This document shows, piece after piece, positions 1 to 10,917 of a stretch of DNA of 64,000 bases (position 1 is its first letter; the number at the start of each line of letters is the position of its first letter). Made by a program: the position numbers and the translations under genes. The DNA is taken from positions 124,001 through 188,000 of the forward strand of contig JAANYP010006656.1 of assembly GCA_020465985.1 (NCBI GenBank), in the 5' to 3' direction. The DNA comes from Centrapalus pauciflorus. Taxonomy: Eukaryota > Streptophyta > Magnoliopsida > Asterales > Asteraceae. The notes below the pieces were generated by a model. It had not been told where the DNA came from. It saw only the letters and a list, made by a program, of their open reading frames with translations, and did not search any database.

Positions 1-238
1 ATATGGATGATGATTTTGAAGATGAAGCCATATTCTGTAAACATAAACATAATATGTAAACATTACAAAAACAACAACAAACACAGAGTACACAGAGATT
101 TCACCTTGTTAAACTCAAAAACCCTAACTGATTTCTCATACAAAAGCTTCACATTGATTTCACAACTACGTACCTTCATTGTTATACAGAGAAAAAACTT
201 CCTTTACAGCATCAAGCATCGAAGCTTCTAAACCCAGG
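1..238 (-). other. possible 5' end of a minus-strand gene running off the left edge
   Basis: Read on the minus strand, a segment ending at 174 is followed by a good donor (GTACGT, from 173). A good acceptor (TTTACAG) ends at 35, so 35-173 could be an intron and 1-34 the start of the next exon. An ATG-led frame in the upstream segment runs open into the donor and continues after the join, but only about 30 residues are visible and no family is recognisable. The last exon part also offers its own ATG followed by a Ser-rich frame, so the first exon could be untranslated. This is inference from splice-like signals only. Confidence 0.3.
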
Positions 239-656
239 CAGAGGAAAGCGACCGTTCATGTGTGTGTTTTTTTGTCTGAATGTGTGTTAACCAGTAAATG
301 ACAAATTCCTCCTTTATGAATAAAGCAACCGATGGAAATACCGGGAACCGGTTGAGGAGGTAACAAATATCATTGATTGTGGTGTTTTTGTTAGTATAAT
401 GGTACAATTAGTAAAAAAAATTAAAATGTTACACTAATTAGAAAAAAGGAGACGATATTACCTTCTGACGCAATTTGCCCATATTATAAAATATGATTAT
501 ACACATAATTATATTCAAGCGAAAACAACATTATATCAGAAATAATTTCCGTACTAATTGTTGGGATTGTAATCTACTTAGGGTTTTAATCATTCACATA
601 GAGAAAGAAGCAGCAAAGAATGGCCAAAATTCGTTTGGGTTCCTTTTCGCTAGTAC
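239..656. other. short intergenic stretch, nothing recognised
   Basis: AT-rich sequence between the possible minus-strand gene start and the first Harbinger-type element. It could hold the promoter of that gene. I see no further gene or repeat in it. Confidence 0.4.
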
Positions 657-659
657 TAA

Positions 660-2650
660 GAGCGATGGGAGTACTGGAGCCGCCAACCCGCGGCCTTGCC
701 ACCTCGGACCATCCCCGGCGGCTACACCGCCCCGGTTAAGCGGCCCCGCCCTGAAAGGAGCCCCGCGCGACTTCCCCTCCCCGCTCCACCCCGCCTGCCA
801 GCTCCCTTCTTCCTTTTTCCTCCCAACGGTCATTTGACCGTTTGAATATTAAAAAAAAATTTAATAATTTTTTTTCCCTATAAATACCTATCTTCATACA
901 CATTCATATTTACACACTTTCATCTACCTTCATACACTTTCATCTCTTCCACAAAAATCTCTCAATCTCTATACTTTTTATTAAACTCATGGATCGAAAC
1001 ACCGGCAAACAACCCGCCGCAAGTCGAAAACGTGACAAACAACCGGCTTCTCAATCAAACCCTTCTTTCCGCCCACCGCAAAATTATCCTCCGAATTTTA
1101 CGGATAATTCGGCACCATACGTACCACACTTTTCACCCCCCAATCCACAATATTACCAACAATCCCCACCCAATCCATAATATTACCAACAATCACCCCT
1201 CAATCCGCAATATTTCTCGCAAAATCCACCCAATCCGCAATATTACCAACAATCACCCTCCAATCCGCAATATTCCTCGCAAAATCCACCCAATCCGCAA
1301 TATTCCTCGCGAGAATTTAACGAGGGTTTCGAACCACTTACTTATCGGGACCCCGCATCTAGAGACGACGACGACGAGGAGACGGTACCCGAAACTCAAA
1401 CCGTCGATTCCGACGAGGAGACGATTTCGGTAAACACCGCGGCAACCGGGTCTACACGAAAGGGTCCAATGAAACCGAAAATGTGGACCTCCATCGAAGA
1501 AAAGGCTTTGGCGGAAGCCTGGATCGATATTTCCGAAGATCCAACTACCGGAAATAATAAAAAACGTTCAAATTTTTGGGGATGAATCCTCGAAAATTTT
1601 GATAGCCGAGTTGGTGGAACTAGCCGAACCACCCACCAACTTAATTCAAAGTGGAAAGACATGAACCGCAATTGCACAAAATTTGGCGGCATGTTTAACA
1701 ACAATACGATGCAGCGACGGAGCGGGGAAAACGATTTCGACGTTTTCAGCAACACCCAAGAACAATACAAGGCCCTCAATAAAGGTAAGCCGTTTCCACA
1801 CTAATCGGCTTGGGAGATGCTTCGACGTCATCCAAAGTGGAACTCCGTTCCACAAATGAATGATTTTGTTGAGTCGCAAAGAAAGCGGTCCAAAACTTCC
1901 GAATCTAACACGATCGGAACATCGTCTTCTGATGCGGCATTTTTAGGTGTTGACATTGACGAAGATGACGAGGGCGACGCGGATCTTCAGGAGCTTGAAC
2001 GACCACGCCACAAGGGGAAAAAACCAGCATCAACATCAGTTGACCCAGAGATGCAATCAAAATTCGAAAGGATTTCAACATCTCACGACAAAGATGTTTT
2101 ACCGAGCACTACTTGAAGATTTGAAACGATCAAAACAAGAAAAAGAATTGGAGTTGAAAGAGGAAAAATATAATCTGAGTGAACAACAACACGAACGTGA
2201 CTTGGATTTTTTCGTTCAGACACACGACCATCTGCAAGGTACTGCTTTGGAAGCCGTATTGACCCGCAAACAAAGAATTGCGGAGCGTTGGGGATGGCGA
2301 CTATAGTTTCGTGATTTTTTGATTATGTAATTTTTTTAAATTTTAGGTTCGTAATTTTTTAGTTATGTAATTTTTTTGATTTTTAGTTTCGTAAATTTTT
2401 ATTTTTTAGTTTCGTAATTTTATTATGTAAACTTTTAAATATTTATGAAATTAATTATTTTAGTTTTAATAATTGTTTCCTTAATTAAAATGTTAAAAAA
2501 AATTTAAGAAAGATGGAAATGTTAAGAAATGTGGGTATTTCCTAGTTAGAAAAGTGGAGAAATGTGGGGAAAGGAGAAGAGAGAAAAGCTGATGTGGCGC
2601 TGACGTGTACAGAAAGATGGATTTCGGGATGGTGGGTACTCTCTTTGCTC
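660..2650 (+). mobile_element. PIF/Harbinger-type element keeping only the Myb-like ORF1
   Basis: Both ends are visible. The left end reads GAGCGATGGGAGTAC (660-674) and the right end, reverse-complemented, reads GAGCAAAGAGAGTAC, a match at 12 of 15 positions. Each end is flanked by TAA (657-659 and 2651-2653), the 3-bp TWA target duplication expected of PIF/Harbinger transposons. The first 180 bp are strikingly GC-rich. The interior carries a broken ORF1 (Myb/SANT-like accessory protein) and no transposase, so the copy is non-autonomous. The GGGAGT core of its termini also occurs in the element at 15941-17240. Confidence 0.85.
989..2306 (+). pseudogene. degenerate Harbinger ORF1 (Myb/SANT-like, NAM-associated C-terminal region)
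   Basis: The frame starts at ATG 989 with a Pro/Asn/Gln/Tyr-rich region built on a repeated PNPQYYQQ-like unit. An acidic stretch follows, then a trihelix/Myb-like part with W residues around KMWTSIEEKALAEAW, and a charged C-terminus with EEKYNLSEQQHERDLDFF and ending in RWGWRL. This layout fits the ORF1 protein of plant PIF/Harbinger elements, often labelled glutathione S-transferase T3-like or NAM-associated in databases. The frame is broken by a CAA-to-TAA type stop at 1178-1180, further stops near 1582 and 1803, and a frame change near 2110. It is therefore not expected to make a full protein. Confidence 0.8.
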
Positions 2651-2653
2651 TAA

Positions 2654-3270
2654 AAGAAGGATGCTTGGCTTGTTTCGGCTAGTCATTAATAAACGAGCCC
2701 AAAGGAACCCAACGTAAAACCCAAATCGGTGCAATTTTTAGGATACAATGCAGAATTGTCAGTATTGTAGGAATGGGTGATGTAATGTAAGGTAGGATAA
2801 TGGTAATTCTATGATTGTTGAGTACTTGAGTTGAGTGTATGATTTTAAAGTTAAATAAAGGATATGTTGGTAATTTAAAAAATAAAAAGGATGTGGAATT
2901 TGAAATGTAAGAAGAGTTAACAAAGAATTTCAAATAACAAATAAGTGTTGGATTTCTAAAATCTTGATATTTCAAATCTTTTATTGAATCCAAAAGGTAA
3001 ATACGAGATTATAAATGTAAATCTCCCAAAATCCATAAAATTTGCAAACCGAACGCTTGTTTATAATTAGAATGATATAACGCTTATATTTTTCTTTGAT
3101 ATAGAGTAATGGACCCAATATCTCTTAAACGGGTTGAGCTAAATAAACTGCTTTGAGTTTCATTAGCTTAACCTTAAAGCCCATTATTTGGTAGATAATA
3201 TGTAAAAATAAAAATAAAAAACTAGAAGAAAATTTTCATAGTTTTTTTTGGAAAATATGATTGTCAGGGT
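2654..3270. other. intergenic AT-rich sequence
   Basis: No open frame with recognisable similarity. Short frames here look like chance openings in AT-rich DNA. Confidence 0.4.
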
Positions 3271-3533
3271 CAATTGTTCTAAATAGCAATACAGAAACAA
3301 TATTTATTTATTTTTATCATTAATAATATAATTTTTGTATTTTTTTATATTTAATAACGCTAACTTTTGTATTTTATTTCGTTAACAACATTAACTTTTG
3401 TATTTTTTTAATCAATTATAGCAACAACTTTTTAACTTTTTGCTATAAACGGCAAAAAAAATATAAATGTTAATAGTAAAAAATAAATAATGTTAAAAAA
3501 AAACATAAAGTTATTGTTATTTTTAGCAATTGC
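3271..3533. repeat. small MITE-like inverted-repeat element
   Basis: The left arm begins with CAATTGTTCTAAATAGCAAT. The right arm, reverse-complemented, begins CAATTGCTAAAAATAACAA, so the two ends are imperfect inverted repeats around an AT-rich core of about 260 bp. I could not fix a target duplication, so the superfamily is unknown. Confidence 0.4.
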
Positions 3534-3847
3534 GCCTCGTAAAAACATTAAATGTAGGAATATAAATGGGATGAGTGGGAAATTCTAATCAAAGGGGGGA
3601 GTCAGATTAGTTAGTTTTAGAGTTTAGTTATTGGTAATGGAAATAGAAAAAGGAAAAGATGGATGGGAGATTAGTTAATTAATTGTTATACTATACTATA
3701 CGTCTATAAATAATATTTGCTATAAGTGAACACCTAATCGGATGGTGGGTGGAAAGCGGTTTTATTGGATATCAAATTCCATAGAAGCATTTACGGGTAC
3801 GGATATGGATATTACCCGACGATTCATTAATGTTAGTTAGGGTAATG

Positions 3848-3899
3848 TATATATAAATTTGACTGGGTTGTTGGAGAAGCGAAAATAGTGAGAATATGC
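3848..3899 (+). promoter_or_regulatory. core promoter of the first PHT1 gene with a P1BS site
   Basis: A TATA box (TATATATAAAT) lies at 3848-3858. A perfect P1BS motif, GAATATGC (consensus GNATATNC), lies at 3892-3899, close to the expected transcription start and 235 bp before the ATG. P1BS is the known binding site of PHR1-type MYB-CC factors that switch on genes in phosphate-starved plants. The match fits induction of the neighbouring transporter by phosphate shortage, which is an inference. Confidence 0.6.
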
Positions 3900-4133
3900 C
3901 GCTTAATTTTAGTTTCCATACTCTTTATTCCTTCCGTACGATAAATACACGTACTCTTTTTTTAATCCCCCTTACCTTTGAAGAACAAACATCAAACAAA
4001 CAGACAGACAGACAGACAGACATAATCATAGGTCACAGGTCAGTTCACAATAACATAACTTTCTACCATTCAATTTCCATCTATCTCTCATATCTCTTGA
4101 TCGCTTTTCTTTCTTTCTACAGAAGATCAATCA

Positions 4134-5723
4134 ATGGATTCACAGGGAAGGAATTTGCAGGTTTTGAATGCCCTCGACGGAGCAAAAACACAATGGTACC
4201 ATTTCACCGCCATTGTCATCGCCGGAATGGGATTCTTTACCGACGCTTACGATCTCTTCTGCATTTCCCTCGTCACCAAATTGCTTGGCCGAATCTACTA
4301 TCACGAGAAAGGATCACCCAAGCCCGGAAGTTTACCACCCCAAGTATCTGCCGCTGTCAACGGTGTCGCACTCATCGGTACCCTGGCCGGCCAGCTGTTT
4401 TTCGGGTGGCTGGGTGATAAATTGGGACGGAAGAAGGTCTACGGCATTACGCTTATGCTTATGTGTCTTTGCTCCGTTGCTTCCGGTTTGTCCTTTGGTA
4501 GTCAGCCCAAAGGCGTCATGACCACCCTTTGCTTTTTCCGCTTTTGGTTAGGGTTCGGGATCGGTGGTGATTACCCCCTCTCCGCCACCATCATGTCTGA
4601 GTATTCGAATAAGAAAACCCGTGGTGGGTTTATTGCCGCGGTCTTTGCGATGCAAGGATTTGGGATCTTGGGAGGAGGAGTGTTTGCCATTACGATGGCA
4701 GCAATGTTTAATAGTAGATTCAAAGCCCCACCGTATGAGGTCGACCCGATAAAGTCGACAGTCCCTGAAGCCGATTACGTCTGGCGGATCATTTTAATGG
4801 TTGGAGCCATTCCAGCACTATTAACTTACTATTGGAGAATGAAGATGCCTGAAACTGCACGGTTCACGGCCCTAGTGGCGAAAAACGCAAAGAAAGCGGC
4901 TTCCGATATGTCGAAAGTTCTCCAAGTCGAGTTAGAATCGGAACAAGAGAAGCTTGACGAAGTGATGGAGGATTCAAAACACAGTTTCGGGCTTTTAAGT
5001 AAAGAATTCGTTAAACGACACGGGCTGCATTTACTGGGAACCACGAGCACCTGGTTCTTGCTCGATATCGCGTTTTACAGTCAAAATCTGTTTCAAAAGG
5101 ACATATTTACGGCGATCGGATGGATCCCACCGGCAAAAACCATGAACGCGATTCAAGAGGTTTATAAGATCGCAAGAGCACAAACGCTCATCGCACTCTG
5201 CAGTACGGTCCCTGGCTACTGGTTCACCGTGTTTCTGATCGACAGAATAGGAAGATTCACGATTCAACTGATTGGGTTCATAATGATGACGATCTTCATG
5301 TTCGTTTTAGCAATCCCATACGACTACTGGACTCATCCCGAGAACAACATTAAATTCGTAGTGTTTTACTCGTTAACATTCTTCTTCGCAAACTTCGGGC
5401 CTAACGCAACAACATTCGTGGTTCCAGCAGAGATATTCCCGGCGAGGTTGAGGTCGACTTGCCATGGGATATCAGCGGCATCGGGGAAACTAGGAGCGAT
5501 AGTTGGGGCATTCGGGTTCTTGTATCTGGCCCAGAGTCAAAATCCGAAGAAGACGGATGCAGGGTATCCACCGGGCATCGGAGTTAAGAACTCGCTGATT
5601 GTGTTGGGTTTTATAAATCTATTGGGGACGTTGTGTACTTTCCTAGTGCCTGAATCAAAGGGGAAATCTCTAGAGGAAATGTCGGGTGAAAATGAATATG
5701 ATACCGGCGAGACACGAGCGTGA
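4134..5723 (+). CDS. PHT1: PHT1 family high-affinity phosphate:H+ symporter (first of tandem pair)
   Basis: This intronless 529-residue gene matches plant PHT1 transporters in length and sequence. They are plasma-membrane major-facilitator proteins that import inorganic phosphate with protons, mainly in roots. Visible hallmarks are TDAYD at residues 36-40 in the first membrane helix, the PHT1 signature GGDYPLSATIMSE at 144-156, the central hydrophilic loop with EQEK, and NFGPNATTFVVPAEIFP in the second half. The C-terminus carries SLEEMSGEN; its Ser517 corresponds to the phosphorylated Ser514 known to control ER exit of Arabidopsis PHT1;1. The start is the first ATG after a 5' leader containing a short (CAGA)n tract at 4001-4022. 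A second copy lies 3.0 kb downstream in the same orientation. A P1BS site precedes this gene. Confidence 0.96.
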   Translation: MDSQGRNLQVLNALDGAKTQWYHFTAIVIAGMGFFTDAYDLFCISLVTKLLGRIYYHEKGSPKPGSLPPQVSAAVNGVALIGTLAGQLFFGWLGDKLGRKKVYGITLMLMCLCSVASGLSFGSQPKGVMTTLCFFRFWLGFGIGGDYPLSATIMSEYSNKKTRGGFIAAVFAMQGFGILGGGVFAITMAAMFNSRFKAPPYEVDPIKSTVPEADYVWRIILMVGAIPALLTYYWRMKMPETARFTALVAKNAKKAASDMSKVLQVELESEQEKLDEVMEDSKHSFGLLSKEFVKRHGLHLLGTTSTWFLLDIAFYSQNLFQKDIFTAIGWIPPAKTMNAIQEVYKIARAQTLIALCSTVPGYWFTVFLIDRIGRFTIQLIGFIMMTIFMFVLAIPYDYWTHPENNIKFVVFYSLTFFFANFGPNATTFVVPAEIFPARLRSTCHGISAASGKLGAIVGAFGFLYLAQSQNPKKTDAGYPPGIGVKNSLIVLGFINLLGTLCTFLVPESKGKSLEEMSGENEYDTGETRA

Positions 5724-8649
5724 TTGGAGCGAATGGAATACCATTTCTTTTCTTTATTTTCTTTTATTTTATTTTATTTTATTTTATTTTATTTTAATGG
5801 TGGTACGGACTAGAACAAAAGTTTCCTTTTTGGAGATTAGACAGACAGTCAAAAGAAAAATTTGTAAGAGAAAGAAGTTGATATGATTATCTATCATCCT
5901 CGATCGGTTTCTCACCTTAAAAAAGATTATATTATGATCATACATAACACATATTTGTGTTGGAACCAAACCAAATTACTGCATTATTAAAATACGTTCC
6001 GATTCGATCAGCATGAAATATAAAATATCCCTAAATAGTAAACGTATAGTTAAAAATAGTCATTGAAATTAAAATGAAAGTAAATAAGACAATTAAAAAA
6101 TAATTATTATAGAATAAACAATGAGAAAAAAATAAAATGTATGTATCAGTCAGAATCATAAAGGAAATAGTTGTTGTTGTTGTAATTTACTACATTACCT
6201 TAATTACATTAAATTTTGATTTTAATATTTTCATTAATGAATTAATATTTACCTAAAATAAATATGTGTCATTATTATTCTTAATGATCATAGTTAAATT
6301 GAGATGTAAAAATTTGAATTTAAATGTAGAAGTGTAGTAAATAAAGTTAAATTTTTTTATAATTATTTTGCTAACAAGATTTAAAATTTAATTGATAAAA
6401 CTTCAATTGTGAATAAATTCTGACTGTTGATTTTCAGATATTCCATTTTTATATTTTATCATTTTTAAAATATATACACATTCACATAATTGAAGTTTTT
6501 TGTTTCTTACATTGATATTTTATATTTGAAGTTAATAAAAATTAAAAGAAACATTTTTTGCATACACATATTATCTGGTTTTAATAAAATAATATAATAA
6601 TATTTTTTAATTAATATCAAACAACTAACTATTTTTTAATCTTTAATTTAACTAGCTTTCAATTTTTATTTTATCTTAATTATATATAAATTTTATAATA
6701 ATTTATTTAATTATAAAAAAATATGTATTTTCTAAATCAACCCATGAAATACGTGAGTTGATTAACCCATATATTATAATAAAACAAAACAATTCATGTC
6801 ACATGTCACTTCTACAATACAAAAAAATTTTATTTTTCCAAATTTAACACCTTAACTTAATTGTATTAAATTTTGACTATATTTTTTTCATTAATTAATT
6901 AGTAATAAATTAGATTTTGTAACATTTAAAATTAATGTTTACCTAAAATAAATATCTATAATTATTACCATAATAATCATAATTAGATCCAAATGTAATA
7001 ATTTGAATTAGTTGTGTTATTATTATTATTATGTGTAATAAAGAAAAACATCAAATGTCACGTGTCACCTTTACGTTCACCAAAAAGATAATTACAACTT
7101 ATAATAAAAGATAAATACAATTTAATATTTTTAAAAAAGATAAATATACTCTATTTTTTAATCTGTAAATAATAAAAAATAAACACAATAATTATTTTTG
7201 TATGTTTTTATTTTTACTCATATACATTTTATATAAATAAATTTAATAAAAAATATTCACGTGGGTTATAAACTAGTTATAGAATAAACAATGAGAAAAA
7301 AATTAAAATGTATGTATCAGTCAGTATCATAAAGGAAATAGTTGTTGTAATGATGGCAACAAACTTATCAATTATAATATCTCTCTCACAGTCACAGCAT
7401 GCAATTATGTGGTTTAATTAATTAAAACAGCATGCAACTATTATAAAATCATTATTCAACCATTAGATGATTGATTATCATTTGAATAAATTATTTTAGA
7501 AGATGGATCATTCATTGTTCAAATGGAATGAATTGTAGTTATAAGTCAGGTAACGTTCCCACTAATAAATAATAATTAAATCCTATTAGTATTACACACA
7601 CACACCATCATAATTCATATATGGATGGAATGAGAGATAAAAGATTGGTTTTTTTTTTTTAAACAAAAGAAAACGGTTATATATATAGATTTAATCAAGT
7701 ATCGTAAATACTAGCTTATTAACCCGTATAGTACATGAATAATTTTAATAAATTTAGTTTTTTAAAACTATAGAAACTCAAAATAAAAAAATCAATATTC
7801 AAACTTTTAATACTAATGATATTTAATATATATTATTATAATTAATTTATGTATAAATCTTTTAAACGTGAAAAACTAATTATTAATACTATTTAAGTTT
7901 ATTTTAGTATTATTTTTATTATTATAATTATTAATAAAAAAAAAACTTTTTAAATAATGCTTATTGTGATTTTGTGTGATTTAAGTATCTAATCATAATC
8001 CTATCTTGAAAGTAGGGGTGCCCATTCAAACAATCGGGTTGACAACTAAAAGCCATAAATTTTACATAATTTTGAAATTTTTTTAATACACCGTTTTATA
8101 AATTTTCATTTTTTAAAAAAATTTATGTTCTATATTAGTTTTTTTACAATTGGTTCATTTAACTGATTGGCATGTTGGGTCAAAATTGACATCCCTACTT
8201 AAAAGTAATTTGATTTAAGATTTTTAATTTAATCTTGATATAGTAATTAACATTTGTTTGTCATTAGTAGAAGATGTCACCTGACATCATGAGAGATGTC
8301 AAGTGTTAATTTAGTTACTCTAATAATAGTATTTGCATAAATTACAATACAAATAAAGCAGGTGAGCAAAAGAATCATTGATTAGTTAGTTAGTTAGTTA
8401 GTTACCCAGTGAGAGTGAGGAGTTGGTTGAAATGAGGTAGCTCTGTGTTTGTTACCTTCATCCAAAAGTGCCGGGGGCACAGACGTAAATTCCTCCTCGT
8501 CCTTGCACATAATTAAACTACAAAAAATGATATGTTGATTTCATCGATTTCTATTCTATATCCAACAAACGTAACGTGTTTGTTATTTGGCAATAGTTGT
8601 CAAGGATGGGTATAATATGCTCTGGTATTTCTTGTTTACAACGTCCACT
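5724..8649. other. AT-rich spacer between the two PHT1 genes
   Basis: A (TTTTA)n tract follows the first stop codon (about 5758-5795) and lies in the 3' region of that gene. The rest has no coding frame. It holds diverged internal repeats (see 6107-7348). There are Helitron-like 3' motifs ending CTAG before T near 7272, and the reverse complement near 7710. A (TTAG)n run lies near 8387-8402. Confidence 0.5.
6107..7348. repeat. segment bounded by 70-bp direct repeats in the PHT1 spacer
   Basis: Positions 6107-6177 and 7278-7348 are nearly identical over about 70 bp, sharing for example AGAATAAACAATGAGAAAAA. Between them, a second pair of diverged direct repeats is visible (about 6190-6320 and 6850-7010, both containing TTTACCTAAAATAAATAT). 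The right copy starts just after CACGTGGGTTATAAACTAG, a motif resembling Helitron 3' ends. The structure looks like tandem duplication of an AT-rich repeat rather than a single transposon; its origin is uncertain. Confidence 0.5.
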
Positions 8650-8727
8650 TATAAAAAAACACGCTTGTGTTGTGTTGTGTTGTGTTGTGTTGTGTTATAA
8701 ATAAATAAATAAATAAATAAATAAATA
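8650..8727 (+). promoter_or_regulatory. core promoter region of the second PHT1 gene, filled by two microsatellites
   Basis: TATAAAAAA at 8650-8658 is a good TATA box 110 bp before the ATG. It is followed directly by a (TTGTG)n tract (about 8667-8696) and an (AAAT)n tract (about 8697-8727), so the likely start site and leader are made of simple repeats. I found no P1BS match near this gene, unlike its tandem partner. Confidence 0.5.
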
Positions 8728-8766
8728 TACCCTGCCCTGTGTTGCCGACAACAGTTTCACGTTCCG

Positions 8767-10368
8767 ATGGCCGGTGGGGAAGTGCTTAATGCACTTGATC
8801 TTGCTAAAACACAATGGTACCATTTCACTGCTATTATCATTGCAGGAATGGGTTTCTTTACTGACGCTTACGATCTCTTTTGCATCTCCCTTGTCACTAA
8901 ACTTCTTGGTCGCATTTACTACCACGTCCAAGGCCACGAAACCCCTGGCACCTTGCCTCCCAGAGTATCTGCTGCCGTCAACGGCGTCGCCTTTTGCGGA
9001 ACCCTCACAGGCCAGCTCTTCTTCGGCTGGCTAGGTGACAAAATGGGACGAAAGTCCGTCTATGGCATGACGCTTATGCTCATGGTCATTTGCTCCATAG
9101 CTTCCGGCCTCTCCTTCAGCAGCAACCCCAAGTCTGTTATGGTTACCCTCTGTTTCTTTCGGTTCTGGCTTGGGTTTGGCATCGGAGGTGATTACCCGCT
9201 TTCTGCCACCATCATGTCTGAATACGCTAACAAGAAGACTCGTGGAGCTTTTATCGCTGCCGTTTTCGCCATGCAAGGTTTTGGGATCCTTGTCGGTGGG
9301 ATCTTTGCTATTATCGTCTCTGCATCCTTTAAGGCAAAGTATAATGTTCCTCCGTACATGAGAGATGAATTTCGTTCGACCCCTCATCAAGCCGATTACG
9401 TCTGGCGAATCATCTTGATGTTTGGGGCGATTCCCGCAGGGTTGACTTATTACTGGAGAACCAAGATGCCCGAAACCGCTCGATACACAGCCTTAGTTGC
9501 CAAGAACGCAGAGAAGGCAGCAAGTGATATGGCAAGGGTTATGCAGGTCGACATCGAAGCAGACCAGGAGAAAACTAGGGAACTCATGGACAAGGATTCA
9601 AACTCCTTCGGTCTCTTCTCAAAAGAGTTTCTTCGCCGCCACGGGCTGCATTTGCTCGGCACCACAACCACTTGGTTCTTCCTCGACATCGCATTTTACA
9701 GCCAGAATCTCTTCCAAAAGGACATATTTAGCGCAATTGGATGGATTCCACCTGCCAAGACTATGAACGCAATCGAAGAGGTTTACAGGATCGCACGAGC
9801 TCAAACCCTGATCGCACTTTGCAGCACGGTTCCTGGGTACTGGTTCACCGTTGCTCTGATCGACAAAATCGGGAGATTCGCCATCCAACTAATGGGTTTT
9901 ACAATGATGACAATCTTTATGTTTGCTCTAGCAATCCCTTACAATCACTGGAAGCATCATGAAAACAGAATCGGCTTCGTGGTGATGTACTCCTTCACTT
10001 TCTTCTTCGCCAATTTCGGGCCAAATGCCACCACATTTATCGTGCCGGCCGAGATTTTCCCCGCACGCTTGAGGTCAACTTGTCACGGCATATCCGCAGC
10101 GTCCGGGAAGCTAGGGGCAATCGTAGGTGCTTTCGGGTTCTTATATATGGCTCAGGACAAACATAAGCCAGACGCAGGGTACTCTCCAGGCATCGGTGTT
10201 AAGAATGCACTCATAGTGTTGGGCGTTGTTAACCTTCTAGGTGCTCTTTGTACCCTCATGGTACCCGAAGCTAAAGGGAAATCACTCGAGGAGATGTCAG
10301 GCGAGAATGACAACAATTACGACGATGCAATACAGCTGGAAGATGTATCAAAGGTAGCGGCAGAATAA
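8767..10368 (+). CDS. PHT1: PHT1 family high-affinity phosphate:H+ symporter (second of tandem pair)
   Basis: This intronless 533-residue PHT1 transporter is collinear with the gene at 4134. It has the same TDAYDLF in helix 1, GGDYPLSATIMSE signature, central loop and C-terminal SLEEMSGEN. Its tail is longer and acidic (NDNNYDDAIQLEDVSKVAAE), and its N-terminus is slightly shorter (starting MAGGEVLNALD). It is a plasma-membrane phosphate importer by family. The two genes have diverged strongly at synonymous sites, so the duplication is not recent, although the protein is highly conserved throughout. The promoter differs from its partner (simple repeats, no P1BS seen), which suggests separate expression patterns. 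The ATG chosen is the first in frame after the microsatellite leader. Confidence 0.96.
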   Translation: MAGGEVLNALDLAKTQWYHFTAIIIAGMGFFTDAYDLFCISLVTKLLGRIYYHVQGHETPGTLPPRVSAAVNGVAFCGTLTGQLFFGWLGDKMGRKSVYGMTLMLMVICSIASGLSFSSNPKSVMVTLCFFRFWLGFGIGGDYPLSATIMSEYANKKTRGAFIAAVFAMQGFGILVGGIFAIIVSASFKAKYNVPPYMRDEFRSTPHQADYVWRIILMFGAIPAGLTYYWRTKMPETARYTALVAKNAEKAASDMARVMQVDIEADQEKTRELMDKDSNSFGLFSKEFLRRHGLHLLGTTTTWFFLDIAFYSQNLFQKDIFSAIGWIPPAKTMNAIEEVYRIARAQTLIALCSTVPGYWFTVALIDKIGRFAIQLMGFTMMTIFMFALAIPYNHWKHHENRIGFVVMYSFTFFFANFGPNATTFIVPAEIFPARLRSTCHGISAASGKLGAIVGAFGFLYMAQDKHKPDAGYSPGIGVKNALIVLGVVNLLGALCTLMVPEAKGKSLEEMSGENDNNYDDAIQLEDVSKVAAE

Positions 10369-10917
10369 CCTAATCCTACCAAAAAAAAAAAAAAAAACTC
10401 GCTGCATACCACTGGTTTTAACGATTCAAGTCTATTTGTTTTATGTATAATTTGAAGTAATCCTCTTCATAAAGTCTCTGTATACTCTTTAAGACTCATA
10501 TTCAAAGAATAATATGGATAGACATTGTGTTTCAACCCTAATTTTTTCTTACTTAGACACTTGCAATAAAGATTTTTGCAAACTTTCGTTTCATTCTGTA
10601 AAAACATACTATGATAGATTGACCTAATAATCAATCCCCAAATCAACTTAAGAACCATCATGGAAGTTAGTAGAATGGCAAAAAGAAGACGATAGAACCA
10701 AAAGGCAATAAAATACATATATTGAGGGTTCATTAGATTAGATACATAAATAATTTGTAGAATGGGAGGATCCTTACATTAAGCGATCGACACATATGCA
10801 CAGGCCGTCAAGATTGTTTGTCTTTGTGTTATTGTTGTGTGGGTGCCGTTTATTTGAAACATAACTTTGGTCTGCTAGAAAGAAGGGGAATCCTTGAATG
10901 TTAAGAAAGCAAACCGA

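Noticed and set aside
493..837. GC-rich block with open frames on both strands, at first sight like ribosomal or bacterial DNA
   Set aside because: It spans the left terminus of the Harbinger-type element (ends and TAA duplications identified) and shows no rRNA match or protein family.
5686..5886. Small frame overlapping the end of the first PHT1 gene
   Set aside because: It is a shadow frame continuing through a (TTTTA)n tract.
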